A stretch of DNA of 61,276 bases from an uncultured Ruminococcus sp. (GTDB lineage Bacteria; Bacillota; Clostridia; Oscillospirales; Acutalibacteraceae): assembly GCA_902763835.1 (NCBI GenBank), contig CACWTQ010000004.1, forward strand, positions 1 to 61,276, read 5' to 3'. The notes below the pieces were generated by a model. The model ran no database searches, was not told the origin of the DNA, and saw only the letters and a program-made list of their open reading frames with translations. A program made the position numbers and the translations under genes. This document shows, piece after piece, positions 42,243 through 51,034 of this stretch (position 1 is its first letter; every line of letters begins with the position of its first letter).

Positions 42243-45200
42243 TTGAGTACAATATTCAATATTTTCAGTAGCTATATTTCCAAACAGCTTATGGAAAGAG
42301 TAAAAATCGGAACGGTAACGGGAATAAACATTAACAAACAGTCACAGTCGATGACTGTTTCTGTTATGTTTGATACTCTCGTGTCGCAGAGTGATATTTT
42401 AAATCTCGAGCGTGAACTCGTGAAGAGTTTAGAACTTTCAAGCGTGAAAGTAAATTCAACCTTTCCGGCAAGCCTGTTCACAGCAGATTATTTTCAAGAG
42501 ATAGTAGTTCATCTGAAACGTGACAACAGAACCCTGAACGGAACTTTTAAAGATGCCGAAGCAAAAATAGAGGACGACCGCTTTATCATCACGCTTTACC
42601 ATGGCGGCGAAGCTGTTATAAAGGGGCAGAATGCTGCGGCACTTATTTCAAATGCTATCTTTGATATGTTCGGACTAAGATATAAGGTTGAATTTTCGGG
42701 TGTCACGGTTATGAGCGTTGACAACGAAGCATATGTGGAAATGCAGCAGAATGTGGAAATTGAAAAGGCTCGCATTGAGAACGAACAAAAGCTTGAACAC
42801 CACGAGGACGTTATGCAGTCGGCTGACAACCGCCGTGAGAAAATCGCAAAGGCTGCACCGGAAATCGAAGTCCGTGAGGGTGATTCACTTAACCCTGTTC
42901 TCGCAGATAAAACATCTAAACCTCTTTTCGGCAGAGCAATAACTAAGGTGAATACAGTACCTATTAATACATTGTCTGCCGATACGGGCAGCACTATGAT
43001 TTGGGGAGATATTTTCTCTATAGATTTTCGTCTGACAAAAGACGGAAAGAAGTATATAATTACTATTTTGATTACAGATTATACAGGCTCAATGTCCGTT
43101 AAGGTAATTGAAACTACCGACAAATGTAAACCTATTCAACTTCTTAAATCGGGAAATACAATAATTGTAAAAGGTGATGTTCAGTACGATAAATATGACA
43201 ATGAAATTGTTATGTTTGCAAACAGTATATCTACGGGCGAAAAGGTAAAAATAGTAGATAAAGCACCTGTCAAGCGTTGTGAATTACATTTGCATACAAA
43301 TATGTCCGATATGGACGGTGTTACCCCTGCCGCTGATTTAATCAACCGTGCGTACGAGTGGGGTATGCCTGCGATTGCAATTACCGACCACGGTGTCGCA
43401 CAGGCTTTTCCCGAAGCTATGAACACTTTGAACGCTATACAGTCAAAAGGCGGTAACATCAAAGTTATTTACGGTACTGAAGCTTACTTTGTTGACGATA
43501 CAAAATCTGATTTCAGCAAGCCTTACGAGGGCGAGGACGTTATATGCGAAAACTGTTCAATGATGCCGTTCGAGGAGCTTAAAAAGCTTAAAACATATCA
43601 TCAGATTATTCTTGTGAAAAATCTTACCGGATTGAGAAATCTATATAAGCTTATTTCTTACGGTCACCTCAACTATTTTTTCAGACGACCGAGAATACCC
43701 AAGTCGGTGCTTATGAGGCACAGAGAGGGTCTTCTTTTGGGAAGTGCCTGTGAAATAGGTGAACTTTATCATGCAATTGTTGAGGGTGAAAAATCGTACG
43801 AAGAGCTAAAAGAAATAGCGTCATTCTACGATTACCTTGAAATTCAACCATTGGGCAATAATATGTTTATGGTCAGAAATAATACCGTACAGTCTGTTGA
43901 CGATATTATCAATTTTAATAAAACTGTCATTAAATTGGGCGAAGACCTCGGTAAACCTGTCGTTGCGACCTGTGACGTTCATTTTCTTGACCCTCATATG
44001 TCCGAGTACCGTAAAATCATAATGCACGGCAAAGGTTTTACAGATGCAGACCAGCAAGCTCCGCTTTACCTGAGAACTACTAAGGAAATGCTGAAAGAGT
44101 TTGAGTATCTGGGGGAGGAAAAGGCATATGAGATTGTTGTCGAAAATACCAACAAAATCGCCGATATGATTGAACAAATCAAGCCCATTCCCGACGGTAA
44201 TTTTCCGCCGTTTATCGACGGTGCGGAGGAACAGCTTACCTCAATTACGTGGGAGCGTGCAAAGAAAATGTACGGCGACCCGCTTCCCGAAATAGTTAAA
44301 GCAAGGCTTGACCGTGAATTGGGTTCAATCACGAAGCACGGATTCTCGGTTCTTTATATGACGGCTCAAAAGCTTGTTGCGGATTCCGAAGCACACGGTT
44401 ATCTGGTCGGTTCACGAGGTTCGGTAGGTTCGTCGTTCGTTGCAACGATGTCGGGTATTTCGGAGGTTAATCCACTGTGTCCGCATTATATCTGTCCGAA
44501 TCCTGAGTGCAAGAACAGCGAGTTTATCACCGACGGCAGCTACGGTTCGGGTTTTGACCTGCCTGCAAAGAATTGTCCAAAGTGCGGAACTCCATATCAC
44601 CGTGATGGTCACGAAATTCCGTTTGAAACGTTCCTCGGCTTTGACGGCGATAAAGTCCCCGATATCGACCTTAACTTCTCGGGTGAGTATCAATCACATT
44701 CACACCGCTATACGGAGGTTCTCTTCGGTAAGGAAAACGTGTTCAAAGCCGGTACAATTGCGACTGTCGCAGATAAAACGGCTCTCGGCTATGTGAAGAA
44801 ATTCGCAGAAGAAAAGGGCAAAGTTTTCCACAAAGCAGAGGAACAAAGACTTGCCGCAGGCTGTACCGGAATTAAGCGAACTACGGGTCAGCACCCCGGT
44901 GGAATGGTTGTTGTGCCGAGGGGTATGAGCGTTTTTGATTTCTGTCCGATTCAGCACCCTGCAAACGATATGAAATCCGACAACATCACAACGCATTTCG
45001 ACTTCCATTCCATTCACGATACAATTTGTAAGCTTGACGAGCTTGGTCACGATGTTCCGACAATTTACCATTATCTGGAAGAATTTACGGGAATCAGCGT
45101 TATGGACGTTTCAATGAGTGACGAAAAAGTTATGTCGCTGTTCACCTCGACAGAGGCTCTCGGAGTCAAACCCGAGGATATCGACTCTCAGACAGGTACG

Positions 45201-46088
45201 TTCTCTCTGCCTGAATCGGGTACTAATTTCGTTCGTCAAATGCTTGTTGAATCACAGCCGAAAACATTCTCCGACCTGCTCCAGATTTCGGGACTTTCTC
45301 ACGGTACAGACGTTTGGATTGGCAATGCCGCCGACCTCATTAAAGACGGCACGTGTACAATTTCGGAGGTTATCGGTACTCGTGACAGCATTATGACGTA
45401 CTTGCTCCATAAGGGACTTGAGCCGAAAATGGCTTTTAAAATTATGGAGATTGTCCGTAAGGGCAAGGCGACAAAATTGCTCACAGAAGAACATATCAAC
45501 GCAATGAAAGAACATAATGTACCTCAATGGTACATTGATTCCTGTATGAAAATTAAATATATGTTCCCGAAAGCCCACGCAGCCGCTTATATGATTTCAA
45601 CTCTCCGATTGGGTTGGTATAAGGTTCATAAACCGCTCGCATACTATGCTGCATATTTTACGGTTCGTGGCGAAAGCTTCGATGCCGAGTCCGCACTTGC
45701 CGGCAAAGAAGCCGTTATGGAGAAAATGAGGGATATCAACAACAAAGGCAATTCCGCTACCGCAAAGGAAAAAACAGACCTTGCAACCTTGCAGATTGTG
45801 AATGAAATGCTCGCAAGGGGTATTAAGGTTCTGCCGATTAACATTTATAAATCGGAAGCCAAAAAGTTTCTGATTGAGGACGGTGCTTTAAGACTTCCGT
45901 ATTCGTCAATGCCCGGAGTGGGCGAGGCGGCTGCCGAAAGTTTGGTAGAGGTTGCAAAAACAGGCGATTTCATTTCTATTGAGGATATTCAGGTAAAATC
46001 AAAGGTTTCAAAGACAGTTATTGAAATGCTCAAGGGAGTAGGTGCATTCGGAGATTTGCCCGAATCAAATCAGATGTCGCTGTTCTGA
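42243..46088 (+). CDS. polC: DNA polymerase III PolC-type, lacking the exonuclease domain
   Basis: Replicative DNA polymerase of low-GC Gram-positives. Order: N-terminal domain (residues 1-240), OB fold ('GDIFSIDFRLTKDGKKYIITI'), PHP domain ('RCELHLHTNMSDMDG', 'AIAITDHGVAQAFPEAMN'), polymerase core with 'LVGSRGSVGSSFVATM', a Cys-rich zinc segment ('YICPNPECKN', 'NCPKCGTPYHRDGH'), 'PDIDLNFSGEYQ', 'TGQHPGGMVVVPRG', and C-terminal HhH. At 1281 aa it is about 150 shorter than usual: after 'YGTEAYFVDD', where PolC carries its inserted 3'-5' exonuclease, the sequence goes directly on with the PHP domain and no 'FDxET' motif occurs. The start is TTG 42243 after AAAGGGG. Confidence 0.95.
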   Translation: MSTIFNIFSSYISKQLMERVKIGTVTGININKQSQSMTVSVMFDTLVSQSDILNLERELVKSLELSSVKVNSTFPASLFTADYFQEIVVHLKRDNRTLNGTFKDAEAKIEDDRFIITLYHGGEAVIKGQNAAALISNAIFDMFGLRYKVEFSGVTVMSVDNEAYVEMQQNVEIEKARIENEQKLEHHEDVMQSADNRREKIAKAAPEIEVREGDSLNPVLADKTSKPLFGRAITKVNTVPINTLSADTGSTMIWGDIFSIDFRLTKDGKKYIITILITDYTGSMSVKVIETTDKCKPIQLLKSGNTIIVKGDVQYDKYDNEIVMFANSISTGEKVKIVDKAPVKRCELHLHTNMSDMDGVTPAADLINRAYEWGMPAIAITDHGVAQAFPEAMNTLNAIQSKGGNIKVIYGTEAYFVDDTKSDFSKPYEGEDVICENCSMMPFEELKKLKTYHQIILVKNLTGLRNLYKLISYGHLNYFFRRPRIPKSVLMRHREGLLLGSACEIGELYHAIVEGEKSYEELKEIASFYDYLEIQPLGNNMFMVRNNTVQSVDDIINFNKTVIKLGEDLGKPVVATCDVHFLDPHMSEYRKIIMHGKGFTDADQQAPLYLRTTKEMLKEFEYLGEEKAYEIVVENTNKIADMIEQIKPIPDGNFPPFIDGAEEQLTSITWERAKKMYGDPLPEIVKARLDRELGSITKHGFSVLYMTAQKLVADSEAHGYLVGSRGSVGSSFVATMSGISEVNPLCPHYICPNPECKNSEFITDGSYGSGFDLPAKNCPKCGTPYHRDGHEIPFETFLGFDGDKVPDIDLNFSGEYQSHSHRYTEVLFGKENVFKAGTIATVADKTALGYVKKFAEEKGKVFHKAEEQRLAAGCTGIKRTTGQHPGGMVVVPRGMSVFDFCPIQHPANDMKSDNITTHFDFHSIHDTICKLDELGHDVPTIYHYLEEFTGISVMDVSMSDEKVMSLFTSTEALGVKPEDIDSQTGTFSLPESGTNFVRQMLVESQPKTFSDLLQISGLSHGTDVWIGNAADLIKDGTCTISEVIGTRDSIMTYLLHKGLEPKMAFKIMEIVRKGKATKLLTEEHINAMKEHNVPQWYIDSCMKIKYMFPKAHAAAYMISTLRLGWYKVHKPLAYYAAYFTVRGESFDAESALAGKEAVMEKMRDINNKGNSATAKEKTDLATLQIVNEMLARGIKVLPINIYKSEAKKFLIEDGALRLPYSSMPGVGEAAAESLVEVAKTGDFISIEDIQVKSKVSKTVIEMLKGVGAFGDLPESNQMSLF

Positions 46089-46113
46089 TGTTTAAAAAAA
46101 GTTTGAAATATTT

Positions 46114-46136
46114 TAGAATATTTTATTAATATTCTA
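46114..46136. terminator. A/T-rich hairpin after polC
   Basis: TAGAATATT and AATATTCTA, 5-base loop, no T-run. Weak candidate for the polC transcript end. Confidence 0.35.
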
Positions 46137-46165
46137 CTAAATAAGTATTAAATTTGTTATTTCCC

Positions 46166-46194
46166 TTTACATTTTCCAAAATTTGATTTATTAT
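46166..46194 (+). promoter_or_regulatory. Sigma-A promoter of the AI-2E permease gene
   Basis: TTTACA (46166-46171), a 17-base spacer and TATTAT (46189-46194). AAAGGAGG follows before TTG 46249. Confidence 0.75.
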
Positions 46195-46248
46195 ATATCT
46201 ATATAAGTTTGCGAAGCTTGAAGTAAGATGTGAAAGGAGGGTTTTCGT

Positions 46249-47577
46249 TTGTCAAAAAATGTATTCAAATCTATTGTGTTGCTTATAACATTTGCAGGTA
46301 TTGTTGTTTTGCTGCTGACAAGACTTGAATTTATAGCTACTGCATTTAAAGATATATTTGCGGTGCTAACTCCGTTTTTAGTTGGATTTATCATTGCATA
46401 TGTGCTGAATATTCCGTATCTTTTCTTTATGAACAGAGCTTTCAAATTTATGGATAAGCCGCCCGAAGAACGCAAGGGCAGGATTGATGAATTTTTTGCC
46501 AAGCTGAGAAAACCTCTTTCTTTAATTATGTCATACGCTATTTTATTTGCTGTAGTAATATTTTTGTTGAGTATTATGGTTCCTCAGATAACCAACAGTA
46601 TACAAGGCGTAGTTGACAATTTTGGTGTATATTATACATCTTTCCAAGGCTGGGTATTTAAAATTGCGGCTAAATTCGGTTTTGAATATGAATTTATGTC
46701 GGATATTTTTGCCGATATAAATTCTTTTATCGCACAGCACACAGTCGGTTCAGGCGACAGCGTTATAGGTCAAGATACAATTTTTTCGGGTATCACCGAC
46801 TACCTTTTTCCTCATATTTTTGACTTTACAAAGAACTTATATAATGTTGTATATAACAGCTTACTCAGCGTAATTGTTTCTATATATTATTTGGCAAACA
46901 AAGAAACCCTGATGAACCAGATTAAAAAGATTACCTATTCGGTTGTTCCGCAGAAATATTTGGGTAAAGTTCTGCGAATAGTTGATTTGTGCAATAACAA
47001 GGTAGGTAAATTCCTTTATGGTAAAATAATTGATTCTACAATTATAGGACTGTTGTGTTTCATTTCAATAAAAATTTGTAACATAGAGTACGCCGTGCTT
47101 TTGAGCGTTATTGTGGGAATTACCAACATTATTCCGTTTTTCGGTCCCATAATCGGTGCTGTGCCGGGAGTGGTTCTTCTTGTTATGATTGACCCGATTC
47201 AGGCTCTTGTTTTTGGAATTATCGTAATAATATTGCAGCAGCTCGACGGTAATTTTATCGGCCCGAAAATCCTCGGTAATCAGCTTGGTATATCGGGTTT
47301 CTGGATTATGTTTTCGGTTCTTGTCGGCGGAGGTCTTTTTGGGTTTATGGGACTTTTGTTAAGTGTGCCGATTTTTGCGGTTATTTATCTTCTTCTCGGC
47401 GAAAAAGTTAATGACAGGCTTGTTCGTCTTGGCTATGCAACCGCTCAGACGGTTCGGGTTGACCCGTTGCCAAAGGTTGCGTATGAGGACGGTCATATTA
47501 TCGCAGATGATTATGAAGAGGACGATATGCTGTTTGATGAAGAAGACGATGACGAAGAATTTTATGAAGACGAATAG
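46249..47577 (+). CDS. AI-2E family transporter (PerM/YdiK-like)
   Basis: Polytopic membrane protein of 442 aa with about eight helices in the family layout: 'VLTPFLVGFIIAYVLNIP' early, a long soluble part, 'SLLSVIVSIYYLANKE' and the conserved block 'GITNIIPFFGPIIGAVPGV', then 'QQLDGNFIGPKILG'. The family includes Na+/H+ antiporters and possible signal exporters; the substrate cannot be told. The C-terminal 30 residues are extremely acidic ('DDYEEDDMLFDEEDDDEEF'). TTG start with GGAGG nine bases upstream. An rpiR-type gene follows after 30 bases. Confidence 0.9.
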   Translation: MSKNVFKSIVLLITFAGIVVLLLTRLEFIATAFKDIFAVLTPFLVGFIIAYVLNIPYLFFMNRAFKFMDKPPEERKGRIDEFFAKLRKPLSLIMSYAILFAVVIFLLSIMVPQITNSIQGVVDNFGVYYTSFQGWVFKIAAKFGFEYEFMSDIFADINSFIAQHTVGSGDSVIGQDTIFSGITDYLFPHIFDFTKNLYNVVYNSLLSVIVSIYYLANKETLMNQIKKITYSVVPQKYLGKVLRIVDLCNNKVGKFLYGKIIDSTIIGLLCFISIKICNIEYAVLLSVIVGITNIIPFFGPIIGAVPGVVLLVMIDPIQALVFGIIVIILQQLDGNFIGPKILGNQLGISGFWIMFSVLVGGGLFGFMGLLLSVPIFAVIYLLLGEKVNDRLVRLGYATAQTVRVDPLPKVAYEDGHIIADDYEEDDMLFDEEDDDEEFYEDE

Positions 47578-47607
47578 CAGATAATAATTTATAGTATCGA
47601 GGTTGAT

Positions 47608-48486
47608 ATGATACAAAATTTATTGGACAGAATAGATTCCGAACTTGGCAGACTTTCAAAAAGGCAGAAATTGATTGCCGAATATATAATTAGTCATTAC
47701 GACAAAGCCGCTTATATGACGGCTTCAAAGCTCGGTGAAACCGTGGGGGTGAGTGAATCCACAGTGGTGCGGTTTGCAAGCGAAATAGGCTATGACGGCT
47801 ATCCCGAGCTTCAAAAGGCTATGCAGGAAATGATTAGAGATAAGCTTACTTCGGTGCAGAGAATTGATGTCGCTTCCGACAGAATCGATTACGGTGATGT
47901 TCTTTCCAGCGTTCTGAATCAGGATATTAAGCTTATTAAAAAGACTATGGAGGAAAACAACAGTGATTCCTTTGTGCGTGCCGTTGATTCGATTGTGAAT
48001 GCAAGGACAATTTACATTTTTGCAGTGAAAAGTTCGTTTGCACTTGCAAGGTTTTTAGGCTACTATTTTGAACTTATTTTCGGCAATGTGAAAATTATTG
48101 AAACTACAAGTAAAACTCAAATGTATGAGCAATTGTTCAGAATTGATAAACAAGATGTTATGATTGGCATAAGTTTTCCAAGATATTCGTCTTCTACTAT
48201 GGAAGCAATGCAGTTTGCTTCGCAGCAGGGGGCATATGTGATTGCGATAACCGACAGTATGACTTCACCCGTTACAAAGATTTCGGATTGTGTTCTGATT
48301 GCTAAAAGCGATATGGCATCTGTGGTTGATTCGCTTGTCGCACCGCTCAGTCTGATTAACGCTCTTATTGTTGCGACGGTCGAACAGAAGCGTGACGAGG
48401 TTACTCAAACATTCAAACAGCTTGAAAGCATTTGGGACAGATACGATTTATATATAAAAAACGGAGAGATAAAAGCCGATGAATAA
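47608..48486 (+). CDS. MurR/RpiR-family transcriptional regulator
   Basis: Regulator with an N-terminal helix-turn-helix domain ('LSKRQKLIAEYIISHYDKAA', 'VGVSESTVVRFASEIGYDGY') and a C-terminal SIS sugar-phosphate-binding domain ('ARTIYIFAVKSSFALARFLG', 'DVMIGISFPRYSSSTMEAM', 'VIAITDSMTSPVTKISD'). The 292-aa length is normal. Family members respond to amino-sugar or sugar phosphates; the ligand here is unknown. It overlaps the next gene by 8 bases. Confidence 0.93.
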   Translation: MIQNLLDRIDSELGRLSKRQKLIAEYIISHYDKAAYMTASKLGETVGVSESTVVRFASEIGYDGYPELQKAMQEMIRDKLTSVQRIDVASDRIDYGDVLSSVLNQDIKLIKKTMEENNSDSFVRAVDSIVNARTIYIFAVKSSFALARFLGYYFELIFGNVKIIETTSKTQMYEQLFRIDKQDVMIGISFPRYSSSTMEAMQFASQQGAYVIAITDSMTSPVTKISDCVLIAKSDMASVVDSLVAPLSLINALIVATVEQKRDEVTQTFKQLESIWDRYDLYIKNGEIKADE

Positions 48487-49708
48487 TAACAAAACCGTAA
48501 TAGTCGTAGGTGCAGGTGCGTCAGGGTGTATGGCTGCAATAACAGCAGCTAAAAGAGGTATGAATGTTACACTCTTTGACAGAAACCCCAAGATTGGCAG
48601 GAAAATTTTAATCACCGGTAAGGGTCGCTGCAATGTTACAAATAATTGCGACCGTGATATGTTTATGTCTTCTGTTCCTACAAACAGTCGTTTTTTATAC
48701 AGTGCGTTCGCAGCTTTTACACCGCAGGATACTATGGCTTTCTTTGAGGAAAACGGAGTTCCGCTTAAAACCGAACGTGGCAACAGGGTCTTTCCGCAGT
48801 CCGATAAATCTATGGATATTATCGACACACTTTTTAAATTGATAAGAAATCTTCACATCAGATTGATAAATGAAAACGTTAAGGATTTAATAATTGAGAA
48901 TGAAACGTTACTGGGCGTAAAAACCGAAAACAAGGAATACCGTGCCGATTCCGTGGTGATAGCCTGCGGAGGCTGTTCGTATCCGCAAACAGGTTCGGAC
49001 GGTTATGGCTATACACTTGCAAAACAGGCAGGGCATACAATAGTTGAGCCTGTGCCATCGCTTGTTCCAATCGTTGTGAATGAAAAGTGGTGCAGCGAGC
49101 TTCAAGGATTGTCACTGAAAAATGTTTCTTTGAAAGTTAAAAATAATAAGAACAAAGAGATATTTTCGGATTTTGGTGAGATGATTTTCACACATTTCGG
49201 AATTTCGGGTCCTATAGTTCTCAGTGCAAGTTCACATATGAATCTTAAAAAATGCACGGAGTATACCCTTACCATAGATTTGAAGCCTGCCTTGACAGAC
49301 GAACAGCTTGACAAGCGTATTCAAAAGGATTTTGAAAAATATATCAATAAAGATATTATTAATTCCTTGGGAGATTTGCTGCCGAAAAAGCTTATTCCCG
49401 TTACGGTTAAGCTTGCGGAGATAGAACCGCATAAAAAGTGCAACGAAATCACAAAAACGGAACGCAGAAATCTTCTTGCTGTAATTAAAAATTTGACGCT
49501 TACGTTTAAAGAATTTCGACCGATAGCTGAAGCAATTGTTACATCGGGCGGAGTAAAGGTCAAGGAAATAGACCCCAAAACTATGCAGTCAAAGATTCTG
49601 GAAAATTTATATTTTGCAGGAGAGGTAATTGATGTAGATGCGTATACAGGCGGTTTTAATTTGCAGATAGCTTTTTCGACAGGCTATCTTGCAGGAAAAT
49701 CAATTTGA
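48479..49708 (+). CDS. NAD(P)/FAD-dependent oxidoreductase (BaiN/YhiN/HI0933-like)
   Basis: Flavoprotein of 409 aa. The N-terminal FAD site is 'TVIVVGAGASGCMAAITAAK', followed by the family signature 'IGRKILITGKGRCNVTN'. Later parts are 'VIACGGCSYPQTGSDGYGY', 'EMIFTHFGISGPIVLSAS' and the C-terminal FAD contact 'NLYFAGEVIDVDAYTGGFNL'. One clostridial relative (BaiN) has been linked to bile-acid reduction, but most homologues have no known reaction. Translationally coupled to the rpiR gene. Confidence 0.9.
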   Translation: MNNNKTVIVVGAGASGCMAAITAAKRGMNVTLFDRNPKIGRKILITGKGRCNVTNNCDRDMFMSSVPTNSRFLYSAFAAFTPQDTMAFFEENGVPLKTERGNRVFPQSDKSMDIIDTLFKLIRNLHIRLINENVKDLIIENETLLGVKTENKEYRADSVVIACGGCSYPQTGSDGYGYTLAKQAGHTIVEPVPSLVPIVVNEKWCSELQGLSLKNVSLKVKNNKNKEIFSDFGEMIFTHFGISGPIVLSASSHMNLKKCTEYTLTIDLKPALTDEQLDKRIQKDFEKYINKDIINSLGDLLPKKLIPVTVKLAEIEPHKKCNEITKTERRNLLAVIKNLTLTFKEFRPIAEAIVTSGGVKVKEIDPKTMQSKILENLYFAGEVIDVDAYTGGFNLQIAFSTGYLAGKSI

Positions 49709-49736
49709 TTTATGATTAAAAAACAGAGGTGATATT

Positions 49737-50399
49737 ATGATATCAGTGGCTATAGACGGTCCGTCCGGTGCGGGCAAGAGTTCGATTTCAAAAACAGTTG
49801 CTAAAAAGCTTGGTTTTATCCACGTTGATACAGGTGCTTTATACCGTGCTTTGGCATATACTTTTATAAAAAACTGCATAAATTTAGGTGACGAAATTTC
49901 GATTGAAAATTTGTTAAAAATGACGAATGTGAAAATTAAGCACATTAACGGAGTTCAATCCGTCTTCGTAAATGATGAAAATATTACCGGTTTTATTCGC
50001 ACGGAAGAGGTTTCCATGGGAGCTTCAAATATCTCGAAAATGCCGATTATACGCAGTTTTCTACTGGGTTTGCAAAGACAAATCGCCGCTGAAAACAACG
50101 TCATTATGGACGGCAGAGATATAGGCACTGTGGTGCTTCCGAATGCCGATGTTAAGATATTTTTGACGGCTTCTCCCGAAAAAAGAGCCGAAAGAAGATA
50201 TAAAGAATTACTTGAAAAAAATGAAAATATAGTGTATAATGATATAATAGAGGATATAATCAAAAGGGATTATCAGGACGAACACCGTGACATTGCTCCG
50301 CTTAAGCCGGCAGAGGATTCCGTATTGGTGGATACTTCTGATTTGAACTTTGATGAATCCGTTCAAAAAATTACGGAAGTGATTGAGGCGAAGCTATGA
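49737..50399 (+). CDS. cmk: Cytidylate kinase
   Basis: Phosphorylates CMP and dCMP. The 220-aa protein has P-loop 'AIDGPSGAGKSSISK' at the N-terminus, 'HVDTGALYRALAYTF', 'NVIMDGRDIGTVVLPNADVKIFL' and lid 'RRYKELLEKNENI' plus 'KRDYQDEHRDIAPLKPAED'. AGAGGTGAT precedes the ATG. It overlaps plsC by 4 bases; cmk-plsC-ispH-rpsA is a conserved clostridial order. Confidence 0.97.
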   Translation: MISVAIDGPSGAGKSSISKTVAKKLGFIHVDTGALYRALAYTFIKNCINLGDEISIENLLKMTNVKIKHINGVQSVFVNDENITGFIRTEEVSMGASNISKMPIIRSFLLGLQRQIAAENNVIMDGRDIGTVVLPNADVKIFLTASPEKRAERRYKELLEKNENIVYNDIIEDIIKRDYQDEHRDIAPLKPAEDSVLVDTSDLNFDESVQKITEVIEAKL

Positions 50400-51028
50400 A
50401 AAAGAAACCTGTCACCTATCATATTATAAAGACATTGGGTTTGGTTTTTCTGAAAATTTTTTATCCCTATGAGGTTGAAAACGGACATTCCTTACCCGAC
50501 AACGAAGGTATGATTGTGTGCAGTAATCACATTTCCAATCTCGACCCTGTTCTGATTAACGCAACTCAAAATCGTCTGCTGCATTTTATGGCAAAAAAGG
50601 AGCTTTTTAAAAATAAACTTTTTGCAGCTATAATCAGAAAGTGCGGTGCATTTCCCGTTGACCGAGGTCATGACGGCGGTAAGGCTGTCGGAACGGCGGA
50701 GGAGCTTTTAAATGATGAAAACTGTTTGGGTATCTTTATCGAGGGAACACGTTCAAAAACGGGAAATCTCGGTAAGCCTCATTCCGGTGCACTTCGTATA
50801 GCTTTTGCAACAAAGAAACCGATTGTACCATGTTGTATTACATGTAAATCGGTGTTTGTGAAACCGTTTAAAAAGATAAAAATTTCTTACGGCAAGCCGC
50901 TTACCTGTGAAGACTTAGGCTTGATTGAGGGTAACATAAAAGAGTATCGTGCTGCCGGAGAAATTGTAATGGGAAAAATTGCCGAGCTTCGTGCGAAGCA
51001 TACGGCAGAATTTGAAGGTAAGAGTTGA
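50396..51028 (+). CDS. plsC: 1-acyl-sn-glycerol-3-phosphate acyltransferase
   Basis: Adds the second acyl chain to lysophosphatidic acid in phospholipid synthesis. The 210-aa protein has the acyltransferase motifs 'CSNHISNLDPVL' (HxxxxD), 'FPVDRGHDGG', 'LGIFIEGTRSKTG' and 'KPIVPCCI'. A start codon overlap with cmk (ATGA) indicates coupling. Confidence 0.95.
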   Translation: MKKKPVTYHIIKTLGLVFLKIFYPYEVENGHSLPDNEGMIVCSNHISNLDPVLINATQNRLLHFMAKKELFKNKLFAAIIRKCGAFPVDRGHDGGKAVGTAEELLNDENCLGIFIEGTRSKTGNLGKPHSGALRIAFATKKPIVPCCITCKSVFVKPFKKIKISYGKPLTCEDLGLIEGNIKEYRAAGEIVMGKIAELRAKHTAEFEGKS

Positions 51029-51034
51029 TTTTAA

